Counted from the stretch's first letter, positions 1 to 5,368 are shown. The stretch: DNA of 5,368 nt from Flammeovirgaceae bacterium (GCA_003229495.1 QIEB01000321.1:1-5368); one strand, 5' to 3'. Numbers and translations are program-made. Notes: generated by a model not told the origin, from the letters alone.

Positions 1-944
1 TTGACTACTCGCGAGCAGAAGGAGAGTGGATTCCCAATGAATATGGAGGAAGGGAAAACAATGAGGCTGTTACTTTACTAAAAGAAATGAACACTGAGGC
101 CTATGGTTCATTCGAAGGTATTCAAACAATTGCTGAAGAATCTACGGCGTGGCCTGGTGTCTCTCAACCAGTAGAAACTGGGGGGTTGGGATTTGGGATG
201 AAATGGATGATGGGTTGGATGCATGATAGCCTGGAATATTTTAAAAAGGACCCCATCTACCGACAGTTCCATCAAAATGACATTACCTTCAGTTTAGTTT
301 ATGGGTTCTCGGAAAACTTTATGTTGCCCCTGTCCCATGACGAAGTAGTGCATGGAAAAGGGTCTTTGCTGGACCGTATGCCTGGAGATGAGTGGCAAAA
401 ATTTGCCAACTACCGATTACTTTTTTCCTATATGTACACTCATCCAGGGACCAAACTAATGTTTATGGGCGGTGAATTCGCCCAGTCTTCTGAGTGGAAC
501 CACGATCAACAACTAGAGTGGCATCTAAAGCAATACCCTGTACACAAGGGTGTGTCCAACTGCATTAAGAGCTTGAACGCATTGTACAAATCTGAGCCGG
601 CACTGTTTGAGAAAAGTTTTAACCCTGAAGGATTTGAATGGGTAGACTTAGGTGATTCCCAAAATTCAATATTGGTGTATGTGCGCAAGGGTGTAAATGA
701 ATCAGAGAATCTTCTGGTGGTGGCGAATTTCACTCCAAAACCACATTCCCGATACCGGGTAGGTATCTATGGGGCTAAAAAGTGGAAAGAAATTTTTAAT
801 TCTAATGATGTTGACTATGGTGGGACAGGTACACATCAAAACAACCTGGTAAACCGGGAGGACAAACCAAGTCATGGACAGGAATGCTCATTGAAACTGC
901 AGGTGCCACCGCTGGCGTTGGTAATTATGAAAGGTGAAGCATGA
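1..944 (+). CDS. glgB: 1,4-alpha-glucan branching enzyme, C-terminal part (5' end outside window)
   Basis: GlgB cuts alpha-1,4-glucan chains and re-attaches the piece by an alpha-1,6 bond, making the branches of glycogen in the cytoplasm. The gene is open from the left edge (first full codon at position 3), giving 313 residues of a protein usually 630-730 long. Visible GH13 landmarks in order: DYSRAEGEWIPNEYGG, just after where the catalytic Asp should lie (outside the window); TIAEEST, with the acid/base Glu; WPGVSQP and GGLGFGMKWMMGWMHD; LPLSHDEVVHGKGSLLDRMPG, with the transition-state Asp in HDE; FMGGEFAQSSEWNHD; then the C-terminal beta domain with NFTPKP, YRVGI and a PPLALV end. The part seen is intact and follows my memory of the E. 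coli protein closely. The ATG at 87 is internal, not a start. The stop codon overlaps the start of the GH57 gene (ATGA at 941-944), so the two are probably co-transcribed and translationally coupled. Confidence 0.97.
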   Translation, partial: DYSRAEGEWIPNEYGGRENNEAVTLLKEMNTEAYGSFEGIQTIAEESTAWPGVSQPVETGGLGFGMKWMMGWMHDSLEYFKKDPIYRQFHQNDITFSLVYGFSENFMLPLSHDEVVHGKGSLLDRMPGDEWQKFANYRLLFSYMYTHPGTKLMFMGGEFAQSSEWNHDQQLEWHLKQYPVHKGVSNCIKSLNALYKSEPALFEKSFNPEGFEWVDLGDSQNSILVYVRKGVNESENLLVVANFTPKPHSRYRVGIYGAKKWKEIFNSNDVDYGGTGTHQNNLVNREDKPSHGQECSLKLQVPPLALVIMKGEA

Positions 945-2566
945 AAAAATATTTGTGTATTCATGGACATTTCTATCAACCCCCAAGGGAAAACGCATGG
1001 CTGGAGGAAATTGAAATGCAGCATTCAGCTAACCCATTTCATGACTGGAACGAGAAAATTACCCATGAGTGTTATCGTCCAAATGCTACTTCAAGAATAT
1101 TAAATGACCAAGACCGGATCACAGATATAGTAAATAATTACTCCAGGATCAGCTTCAATTTCGGGCCCACTTTACTTTCGTGGATGGAACAACATGCGCC
1201 TGATGTATATGCGGCAATATTGCAAGCTGACCGAATGAGTATGGAATATTTTGGCGGGCATGGATCTGCCATGGCTCAGGTATATAATCATATAATCATG
1301 CCCCTCGCCAATGAGAGAGATCAAAAATCCCAGGTGATTTGGGGATTAGAAGATTTTAAAAGCAGATTTGGACGGGAATCCGAGGGCATGTGGCTGGCAG
1401 AAACTGCGGTTAATATTCAGACCCTGGAGATCCTTGCCGCTAATGGAATTAAATTTACTGTACTGGCACCACGTCAGGCACTTAGGTATAGAAAATCGGG
1501 TGCTTCCAGATGGACCAAGGGTATCGACAGCAAAAGGCACTATTTATGCAAATTGCCCAGTGGCAATAAAATAATTTTGTTCTTCTATGACGGGGACCGT
1601 TCTCAGGAAGTGGCCTTTAAGGGTCTATTGAAAAATGGCCGTGAGTTTGCTGAAAGTCTTGTTTCTAGTTTTGATGACCGTAAAGAGCCACAGCTGGTGC
1701 ACATAGCCACTGACGGTGAAAGCTACGGCCATCATCACCGGCATGGTGATATGGCGCTTGCCTTTTGTTGCCAGTATATTGAGGCCACTGGACTAGCCCA
1801 GTTGACCAATTATAGTCAGTTTCTGCACTTGGTAGAAGTTGAGTATGAGGTAGAAATCCGCGAAAATACTTCATGGAGTTGTTTTCACGGGATAGAAAGG
1901 TGGAGGAGTAATTGTGGCTGTGGAAATGAATCCGGATATCATCAACGATGGAGGGCCCCGCTGAGGGAGGCCTTGAATTGGTTAAGGGACCAACTGGCGG
2001 ATATTTACCAAGAACAAATGGAAGTCTATCATCAGGATCCCTGGAAACTGCGAGATGAATACGTGCAGGTTATTCTAAATCGTGGAGAAGATTTTGTCAA
2101 CAGATTTTTAAAGATTCATTGTGGCCGGGAACTGCAAGCCGCTGATCGAACCCAAATAATTCGTTTACTGGAAATACAGCGTCAATCATTGTTGATGTTC
2201 ACCAGTTGTGGTTGGTTCTTCGATGAAGTGAGCCGGATTGAAACTATTCAAATCCTTCAATACGCGGATAGGGCCATTCAACTAGCAGAGTCAATTGCAA
2301 ATATCGACCTGGAGAGTAAGTTTTTGGAAATGTTGGCGAAAGCAGAAAGTAATGAAGTGAAATCAAAGAACGCTGCCTTCATTTATGAAAAGCAGTTGCG
2401 TCCAAAGCGGATTAACCTGACCAAGGTGGGGATGCACTATGCGGTCGCATCTTTATTTGATGATAACCCGGAGAAATTAAGAATCCTAACTACTCTTGTA
2501 GCAGTGATCCTTTCGAACGTCACCATGCAGGAGTGCAGATACTGGCCATCGGCCGTACTCATATAA
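941..2566 (+). CDS. GH57 catalytic domain and start of DUF3536 region (N-terminal fragment of the frameshifted gene)
   Basis: Family 57 glycoside hydrolases include amylopullulanases, 4-alpha-glucanotransferases and branching enzymes; the exact activity of the DUF3536-linked subgroup is not known to me. The five GH57 motifs are recognisable: HGHFYQPP (residues 8-15, motif 1); GGHGSAMAQVYNH (motif 2); EGMWLAET with the expected nucleophile Glu154 (motif 3); ATDGESYGHH with the expected acid/base Asp258 (motif 4); and ERWRSNCGCGNESGYHQRW (about 319-337, motif 5), which also holds a Cys325-x-Cys327 pair. From about residue 340 the helical DUF3536-type region begins. The true protein sense ends near residue 516; the last residues (TTLVAVILSNVTMQECRY...) are out-of-frame reading. 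The ATG at 941 overlaps the glgB stop and has AAGGTG a few bases upstream as a possible ribosome site. No signal peptide is seen, so it is probably cytoplasmic. Its position directly after glgB points to a role in glycogen or alpha-glucan turnover. Confidence 0.9.
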   Translation: MKKYLCIHGHFYQPPRENAWLEEIEMQHSANPFHDWNEKITHECYRPNATSRILNDQDRITDIVNNYSRISFNFGPTLLSWMEQHAPDVYAAILQADRMSMEYFGGHGSAMAQVYNHIIMPLANERDQKSQVIWGLEDFKSRFGRESEGMWLAETAVNIQTLEILAANGIKFTVLAPRQALRYRKSGASRWTKGIDSKRHYLCKLPSGNKIILFFYDGDRSQEVAFKGLLKNGREFAESLVSSFDDRKEPQLVHIATDGESYGHHHRHGDMALAFCCQYIEATGLAQLTNYSQFLHLVEVEYEVEIRENTSWSCFHGIERWRSNCGCGNESGYHQRWRAPLREALNWLRDQLADIYQEQMEVYHQDPWKLRDEYVQVILNRGEDFVNRFLKIHCGRELQAADRTQIIRLLEIQRQSLLMFTSCGWFFDEVSRIETIQILQYADRAIQLAESIANIDLESKFLEMLAKAESNEVKSKNAAFIYEKQLRPKRINLTKVGMHYAVASLFDDNPEKLRILTTLVAVILSNVTMQECRYWPSAVLI

Positions 2567-3357
2567 AGTCAATGGTAACTTTTTCCCAGAAACAGTTCAG
2601 TTTCGCGGTGTTATATATCGGGCAGCACCATATTATTGGTAGTGCTTCGAGTATTTCAGAGGATATTTTTAATAAAATGAAGATGGAAATAGTGCAGGCA
2701 TTCAGGGAAAGTAAAGTTTACCAGGTTGTCGACATTATGCAACACTATTTTGGTGGTTCTAATTTTTCATTTTTCGAACTTTTTAAAGACGAACGCAATA
2801 AAGTATTAAAGAAAATTTTGGAGTCTAGCGTAAAAAGTGCTGCTGATTCCTATAAACATATATTTGAGCGTAACTATAATCTTCTCAACGTTATACAAGC
2901 TGCTGAAATAGCAGTGCCTTCAGTTATAAAGAGGAATACTGAGATAGTTATAAATCTAGAACTTCATCAGTCACTGCAAAATCCTGATGCTGATCTTAGA
3001 AAGCTAAGACATTTGGTTCGGGAAGTAAAAAAGTGGCAAATTCCAGTGGAGAAAAACCTATTGTCATTTGAGACCACCAACAAAATAAACGGAATGATTG
3101 CAAAGTTTTCACAGCAGCCGGAGGACCTGGTAATTTTGAAGGATATCAGTGAGGTATTGTCATTGGTAGAGATAATTGATCTTGATCCATCGCTAAATAA
3201 ATTACAAAATCAGTTACTGAAAATCAGCCGGGAGTTTGTTGGATTCGGATCCGGGTCGAAAGAGCCCTGGCATTCATCTGTACTGAGGGCATTTCAAGAA
3301 TTGACTACAAAAGTTCATTTGGAATTTGTTGTTCCGGAATCTATACCTAAGCAATAA
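2533..3357 (+). CDS. DUF3536 C-terminal fragment of the frameshifted GH57 gene
   Basis: This is the second frame of the split gene. The first possible start is GTG at 2533, but the frame is open back to 2467 and the sense already begins at about 2488 (NYSCSSDPFERHHAGVQ). The GTG lies inside a conserved-looking stretch (AGVQILAIGRTHIKS) and is unlikely to be a genuine start. An AGGA sits directly against it, too close for a normal ribosome site. Visible content: a beta-rich piece around FSFAVLYIGQHHIIG, then a mainly helical region with FRESKVYQVVDIMQHYFG, KKILESSVKSAADSYKHIFERNYN and a repeat-like helical tail rich in Leu and Lys. There is no catalytic motif of its own. Without the GH57 half it probably has no independent function. 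The stop codon lies in the A-rich left flank of the following hairpin. Confidence 0.75.
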   Translation: MQILAIGRTHIKSMVTFSQKQFSFAVLYIGQHHIIGSASSISEDIFNKMKMEIVQAFRESKVYQVVDIMQHYFGGSNFSFFELFKDERNKVLKKILESSVKSAADSYKHIFERNYNLLNVIQAAEIAVPSVIKRNTEIVINLELHQSLQNPDADLRKLRHLVREVKKWQIPVEKNLLSFETTNKINGMIAKFSQQPEDLVILKDISEVLSLVEIIDLDPSLNKLQNQLLKISREFVGFGSGSKEPWHSSVLRAFQELTTKVHLEFVVPESIPKQ

Positions 3358-3402
3358 AAAAACCCTGACTCCCCATAGCTTATGCTACCAGTTGTCAGGG
3401 TT
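3356..3402 (-). terminator. Intrinsic terminator of the CBM48 gene, possibly bidirectional
   Basis: Arms 3361-3369 (AACCCTGAC) and 3394-3402 (GTCAGGGTT) pair perfectly over nine bases, with a 24-base loop that contains its own small TAGC/GCTA stem. Read on the minus strand, the hairpin is followed by seven T (complement of the A-run 3356-3362), which makes it a good rho-independent terminator for the minus-strand gene ending at 3426. On the plus strand the 3' arm is followed only by TTAAACG, so it would be a weaker terminator for the glgB-GH57 transcript ending at 3357. Confidence 0.8.
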
Positions 3403-3418
3403 AAACGAATTCGTTAAC
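3400..3418. repeat. Short palindrome overlapping the terminator arm
   Basis: AACGAATTCGTT at 3404-3415 is a perfect 12-base palindrome. With one bulged A (3405) the pairing can extend to GTTAA (3400-3404) against TTAAC (3414-3418). It shares bases with the right arm of the terminator, so in RNA the two structures compete in part. It lies between the terminator and the stop codon of the convergent gene. Function is unknown, and a short AT-rich palindrome may be chance. Confidence 0.4.
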
Positions 3419-3425
3419 TATTAGA

Positions 3426-3737
3426 CTAAACTACTACTACGGAGTTGTCTTCGACCCCAAGGCCAGTTGGGACATATTTGTCGGCCTGGCCGTCATTTAC
3501 CCAAACTTCGCCGTCAACCAAATACCTGAAATTGTATTCGTGTCCAACTTCCAGATCTATGGTAGTTTTGAAAGTGCCGTTTTTCAGTTTCTTCATAGGA
3601 AAACTCTGGTCTATATCCCAGCAGTTGAAATCCCCCAATACATTCACCTTATCGGCATTGTCTAACTCATCATTCTTCCAGCTCAATGTAACCTTACACA
3701 CTGGCTTACTCTTCAAATACTGTTTTTTAATACTCAT
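3426..3737 (-). CDS. Small stand-alone CBM48 protein (isoamylase early-set / AMPK-beta-like glycogen-binding domain)
   Basis: The 103-residue protein is almost entirely one immunoglobulin-like carbohydrate-binding module of family 48, the domain found at the N-terminus of GlgB and isoamylase and in the AMPK beta subunit. Visible: N-terminal MSIKKQYLKSKPVCKVTL, typical of this small family; VNVLGDFNCWD, with the Trp that stacks on glucose in AMPK-beta; PMKKLKNGTFKTTIDLEVG; YNFRYLVDGEVWVND, with the second Trp and an Arg where AMPK-beta has a binding Lys; and an N-SVVVV end like the N-x-x-x-V end of AMPK-beta. There is no catalytic domain, signal peptide or membrane segment. A longer reading from an ATG at 3764 is possible, but that start lies in the promoter candidate, so I choose the ATG at 3737. 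The gene converges on the glgB-GH57 genes and is probably monocistronic, with its own promoter and terminator. It may bind glycogen or recruit enzymes to it; this is inferred, not shown. Confidence 0.9.
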   Translation of the reverse strand: MSIKKQYLKSKPVCKVTLSWKNDELDNADKVNVLGDFNCWDIDQSFPMKKLKNGTFKTTIDLEVGHEYNFRYLVDGEVWVNDGQADKYVPTGLGVEDNSVVVV

Positions 3738-3761
3738 TTCAAATACTTTAATAATACACCA

Positions 3762-3789
3762 CAAAGCTATGCACTTTCCCCCTTACAAA
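3762..3789 (-). promoter_or_regulatory. Candidate Bacteroidota-type promoter for the CBM48 gene
   Basis: On the minus strand, TAGCTTTG (complement of 3762-3769) matches the Bacteroidota -7 consensus TAnnTTTG exactly. A TTTG (complement of 3786-3789) lies 16 bases upstream, a little closer than the usual spacing of about 19. Transcription would begin near 3755, leaving a leader of about 18 bases before the ATG at 3737. No Shine-Dalgarno site is seen, only AT-rich sequence. Confidence 0.45.
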
Positions 3790-3867
3790 GTCATGTATTT
3801 GCTAAATTCCTGGCGGAGAAGGTAAAGGCCTTCGCCACTGAGTCAAGTAATAATCCGGGTTTAATCT

Positions 3868-3891
3868 AAAAAAGCACCCCCTGTGGAGTGC
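3868..3891 (-). terminator. Intrinsic terminator of the cold-shock gene
   Basis: On the minus strand a seven-base stem GCACTCC/GGGGTGC (one U-G pair) encloses the loop ACAG and is followed by six T (complement of 3868-3873). An A-run precedes the stem, so it may also work in the other direction. It lies about 40 bases after the stop codon at 3932 and before the CBM48 promoter candidate, so the two minus-strand genes are probably separate transcripts. Confidence 0.85.
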
Positions 3892-3931
3892 CTTTTGATT
3901 TTTACAGAATTTATGGTCAGACTATACTATT

Positions 3932-4123
3932 TTATTCTATTTTTTTTACATTCACTGCATTCATCCCTTTTTTCCCTTCAACCAATTCATAGCTAACATG
4001 ATCATTTTCTTTGACTTGTTCGGTCAATCCAGAAACATGAACAAAAACTTCATTTTGTGATTCATCTTCTGTAATAAAGCCATAGCCTTTGCTTTCATTA
4101 AAGAATTTTACTGTACCGGTCAT
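3932..4123 (-). CDS. Cold-shock-domain protein (CspA family)
   Basis: The 63-residue protein is a single cold-shock domain, a small five-stranded beta barrel that binds single-stranded RNA and DNA and acts as an RNA chaperone. It starts TGTVKFFNESKGYGFI, with RNP1 as KGYGFI (residues 12-17), followed by RNP2 as VFVHVS (26-31) and the closing VSYELVEGKKGMNAVNVK. Length and all core aromatic residues are as expected, and nothing is missing. The FFNESKGYGFI and EGKKGMNAVNV wording is typical of Bacteroidota members. The start ATG at 4123 has an AT-rich leader without a Shine-Dalgarno site. The gene is divergent from the phosphatase gene at 4202, with 78 bases between. Whether it is induced by cold cannot be told; several members of this family are constitutive. 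Confidence 0.96.
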   Translation of the reverse strand: MTGTVKFFNESKGYGFITEDESQNEVFVHVSGLTEQVKENDHVSYELVEGKKGMNAVNVKKIE

Positions 4124-4149
4124 AATAGAATAATAAATTGAAATAAGAG

Positions 4150-4182
4150 TTGACTAAAGGTATAAAAAAACTGTTAACTTTA
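4150..4182 (+). promoter_or_regulatory. Weak promoter candidate for the histidine phosphatase gene
   Basis: In the 78-base divergent spacer, TTG at 4150-4152 and TAACTTTA at 4175-4182 (seven of eight to TAnnTTTG) are 22 bases apart, near the upper limit for Bacteroidota promoters. On the opposite strand TACCTTTA (complement of 4155-4162) is a similar near-match that could be the -7 box of the cold-shock gene, but no TTTG is seen at a proper distance. In such AT-rich DNA both matches could be chance. Confidence 0.25.
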
Positions 4183-4201
4183 TTGAACTATCCCTAATAA
4201 T

Positions 4202-4702
4202 ATGAAGTACCTATATCTGGTTCGTCATGCTAAGTCTAGTTGGGATTTTCCGGAGTTGGATGACTTTGATAGGCCACTAAGTAAAAGAGGAAAAAGTAAC
4301 GCACCCGAAATGGGGCTTCGCCTGGCAGCCAGAGACCTGGAGCTGGATTCAATAATATCCAGTCCTGCCAACAGGGCACTTTCAACCTCCAAAATACTTG
4401 CAGAGCAGCTCGATTTTTCCCAAGAAAGAATAGTGGAAGATGATGGCGTATACCATGCTTCCAGTTCCGGTTTGGCGGACCTGATTAAAGCAATTCCGGA
4501 TAATTTTAAGAGCGTCATGGTGGTGGGTCATAATCCTGGATTTACGGATTTGGCAAATTATCTTAAAGAGCCTGATTACTATATAGGGAATGTTCCAACC
4601 TGCGGAGTAGTTGCCATAGAATTTGCCGTGAATCATTGGACGGATGTCAGTATGCACGGCGGTCGGATGTTATTTTTTGACTATCCTAAAAAGGCGCTTT
4701 AG
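4202..4702 (+). CDS. SixA-like histidine phosphatase family protein
   Basis: The protein is 166 residues and belongs to the histidine phosphatase (phosphoglycerate mutase-like) superfamily, SixA-type branch. In E. coli, SixA removes phosphate from phosphohistidine on a signalling or phosphotransferase protein; the target here is unknown. Visible: LVRHAKSSW, with the catalytic Arg8-His9; DFDRPLSKRGKSNAPEMG, characteristic of the SixA branch; SSPANRAL, with the conserved Arg58; and VVGHNPGFTDLANYL, with the second catalytic His110. It is complete and has no signal peptide, so it is cytoplasmic. The start ATG at 4202 places the RHA motif at residues 8-10, as usual; there is no Shine-Dalgarno site. 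The TAG at 4700-4702 overlaps on the other strand the TAA (4699-4701) of the restored oxidoreductase reading. No terminator is seen between the two. Confidence 0.93.
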   Translation: MKYLYLVRHAKSSWDFPELDDFDRPLSKRGKSNAPEMGLRLAARDLELDSIISSPANRALSTSKILAEQLDFSQERIVEDDGVYHASSSGLADLIKAIPDNFKSVMVVGHNPGFTDLANYLKEPDYYIGNVPTCGVVAIEFAVNHWTDVSMHGGRMLFFDYPKKAL

Positions 4703-5368
4703 CCCTGATCTTCCAGCCGCTCTGGCAGATTTTCATCCACCCACTGCCGGAAGTTTCCCCCATACCCTGCTACTCCCTGAAGATTGGAGATCTTTTCCTG
4801 AATACCCGTAACAACTTCTTGAGATAAAAATTGTTGCCGTCCGATTTGGTCAGCAATATGCGCTGGTCTATCTGTTTTTCGGAGCCCCTAAGCCAGTTTT
4901 CATAATCTTCTTCCTGCCAATTGAGATGGTGTTCAATGACATTCAAAGCAATCTTTTTCCCATGGATCATGGATTCCTTGATATTACCTCTCCCGGTAAC
5001 TGCATTGCCCAGGGCAAAAACATTCTTGTAACCTTCCAGCCGGCAGTAGTCGTCCTCATTTACAGCAAAGGTAGAACCCTTATCGGGGATACCAGGTATT
5101 TTTTCAGGTAGGCTTCCAATAGAACTAACTACTAAAGGTGACATAAATTCCTTTTGTTCACCTTCTACGGTCACTACCTTTCCGTTTTCAATTTTGGTTT
5201 TCTGAAACAGGATACCCTGAAGTCGGTCACCACTGGCAATTTTGTCTACCGGTGACCAGCAGGGCTCAAATCGAAATAAGTATTTTTTCAAAAAATTGTC
5301 CATTATCTTTTTTCGAACCCCTTGCGCTTTTTCTAGCTGTGCTTCGGTTTCTGTGGGGAGCGGGGACA
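4699..5368 (-). pseudogene. FAD/NAD(P)-dependent oxidoreductase, C-terminal part, frameshifted (5' end outside window)
   Basis: The gene enters at the right edge (first full codon 5366-5364) and is open to 4770. Near 4860-4880 the sense moves to another minus-strand frame, read as HIADQIGRQQFLSQEVV, GIQEKISNLQ, VAGYGGNFRQWVDENLPERLED and a TAA at 4699-4701. This tail has the Gly-Tyr and RLED-type ending I expect in this enzyme family, while the uninterrupted frame ends in a basic, unrelated-looking stretch. The second frame has a TAG at 4888-4890, so the change lies between 4770 and 4890. Restoring one A in the A5 run (complement of 4875-4879) gives GSEK-TDRPAHIADQ; a shift just before HIADQ (near 4861) is the alternative. 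In the intact part SSIGSLPEKIPGIP and NVFALGNAVTGRGNIKES resemble the FAD-site end of adrenodoxin-reductase or glutamate-synthase-small-subunit-like enzymes. The substrate is unknown. Confidence 0.72.
4770..5368 (-). CDS. Oxidoreductase C-terminal part as read without correction
   Basis: This is the uninterrupted reading from the window edge. The ATG at 5303 is internal, because the frame continues upstream (PTETEAQLEKAQGVRKKI) to position 5366. Key stretch: FRFEPCWSPVDKI, a beta-rich piece with VEGEQKEFMSPLVVSSIGSLP, then CRLEGYKNVFALGNAVTGRGNIKESMIHGKKIALNV. The motif FALGN stands where two-dinucleotide-binding oxidoreductases often have A-x-GD contacting FAD, so Asn replaces Asp; the G-x(4)-G-x-G-x-I pattern after it recalls the GW(V)KRGPxGVI segment of adrenodoxin reductase. 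The last 30 or so residues (ILLTKSDGNNFYLKK...) are probably out-of-frame reading. The FAD-binding N-terminus and the start lie outside the window. Confidence 0.7.
   Translation of the reverse strand, partial: SPLPTETEAQLEKAQGVRKKIMDNFLKKYLFRFEPCWSPVDKIASGDRLQGILFQKTKIENGKVVTVEGEQKEFMSPLVVSSIGSLPEKIPGIPDKGSTFAVNEDDYCRLEGYKNVFALGNAVTGRGNIKESMIHGKKIALNVIEHHLNWQEEDYENWLRGSEKQIDQRILLTKSDGNNFYLKKLLRVFRKRSPIFRE

Larger units (their letters stand above)
941..3357 (+). pseudogene. GH57 / DUF3536 glycoside hydrolase-like gene, frameshifted (whole locus)
   Basis: This is one gene read in two frames. The first frame runs 941-2566 and the second is open from 2467 (after an in-frame TAA at 2464-2466) to the TAA at 3355-3357. 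The protein sense passes from the first to the second frame around 2486-2490: ...EKLRIL in one, then NYSCSSDPFERHHAGVQ...LAIGRTH in the other. The span is 2417 bases, one short of a multiple of three. Adding one A in the AA at 2488-2489 restores a continuous protein of about 805 residues, about the length I recall for GH57 proteins with a DUF3536 tail. No X XXY YYZ slippery heptamer is visible in the correct phase, so programmed -1 frameshifting is not supported. The choices are a real inactivating mutation or a sequence error. The ORF on each side is otherwise free of stops, which suggests the lesion is recent or artificial. Confidence 0.8.

Noticed and set aside
1346..1874. Several 60-70 codon frames inside the GH57 gene on both strands
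   Set aside because: They overlap the conserved GH57 motifs in other frames and have no independent start signals.
2470..2540. Programmed -1 ribosomal frameshift in the GH57 gene
   Set aside because: No slippery X XXY YYZ heptamer in the correct phase and no evident downstream stem were seen; a one-base deletion explains the data more simply.
3445..3825. 126-codon + strand open frame over the CBM48 gene
   Set aside because: It is antisense to a well-recognised protein domain, its translation has no family-like features, and it runs through the promoter region; it is a shadow.
3812..3836. Imperfect hairpin GGCG-AAGG / CCTT-CGCC upstream of the CBM48 promoter
   Set aside because: It pairs only with a three-base bulge in one arm, lies outside the expected transcript and has no T-run; no operator or RNA family is recognised.
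4124..4201. Cold-shock type long 5' leader or thermosensor before the cold-shock gene
   Set aside because: The divergent spacer is only 78 bases of AT-rich sequence with no cold-box-like element that I can recognise.
4225..4657. Two minus-strand frames within the phosphatase gene
   Set aside because: They lie antisense to an intact, motif-complete histidine phosphatase and look like chance open frames.
4926..5111. 61-codon + strand frame inside the oxidoreductase gene
   Set aside because: Antisense shadow of the conserved FALGN region.

Overview
The window looks like a chromosomal stretch from a Bacteroidota-type bacterium. This is an inference from three things: the style of the cold-shock protein and of the small stand-alone CBM48 protein, AT-rich start regions without clear Shine-Dalgarno sites in front of the three monocistronic-looking genes, and a TAnnTTTG-like -7 box before the CBM48 gene. 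Genus cannot be named from this alone.

Left part (1-3357, + strand): the 3' half of glgB (glycogen branching enzyme) overlaps by ATGA the start of a large glycoside hydrolase family 57 gene with a DUF3536-type C-terminal region. That second gene is split by an apparent one-base deletion near 2486-2490. Downstream, the reading frame continues as the rest of the same protein, about 805 residues if restored.

Middle (3356-4123, - strand): a hairpin with a T-run on the minus strand separates the glucan genes from a convergent small gene. That gene encodes a 103-residue stand-alone CBM48 (isoamylase early-set / AMPK-beta-like) domain and has its own candidate promoter. Next come a good intrinsic terminator and a 63-residue cold-shock-domain protein. 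glgB, the GH57 protein and the CBM48 protein form a plausible alpha-glucan (glycogen) locus: one branches, one has the fold of alpha-glucan-active enzymes, and one probably binds the polymer.

Right part (4202-5368): a SixA-like histidine phosphatase gene (+) runs tail to tail into the C-terminal part of an FAD/NAD(P)-dependent oxidoreductase gene (-) cut by the window edge. The oxidoreductase is also frameshifted. The frame open from the window edge stops at 4770, but another frame carries a family-like C-terminus that ends at 4699, so its stop codon overlaps that of the phosphatase gene. Both frameshifts are of the one-base-missing kind and both can be explained by a shortened A-run, so sequencing error, slippage mutation and true gene decay all need to be considered.

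I found no tRNA, rRNA, CRISPR array, insertion sequence or phage gene, and no intergenic gap is longer than about 200 bases. I see no convincing new biological system. The most useful results are the two broken genes and the re-read C-terminus.
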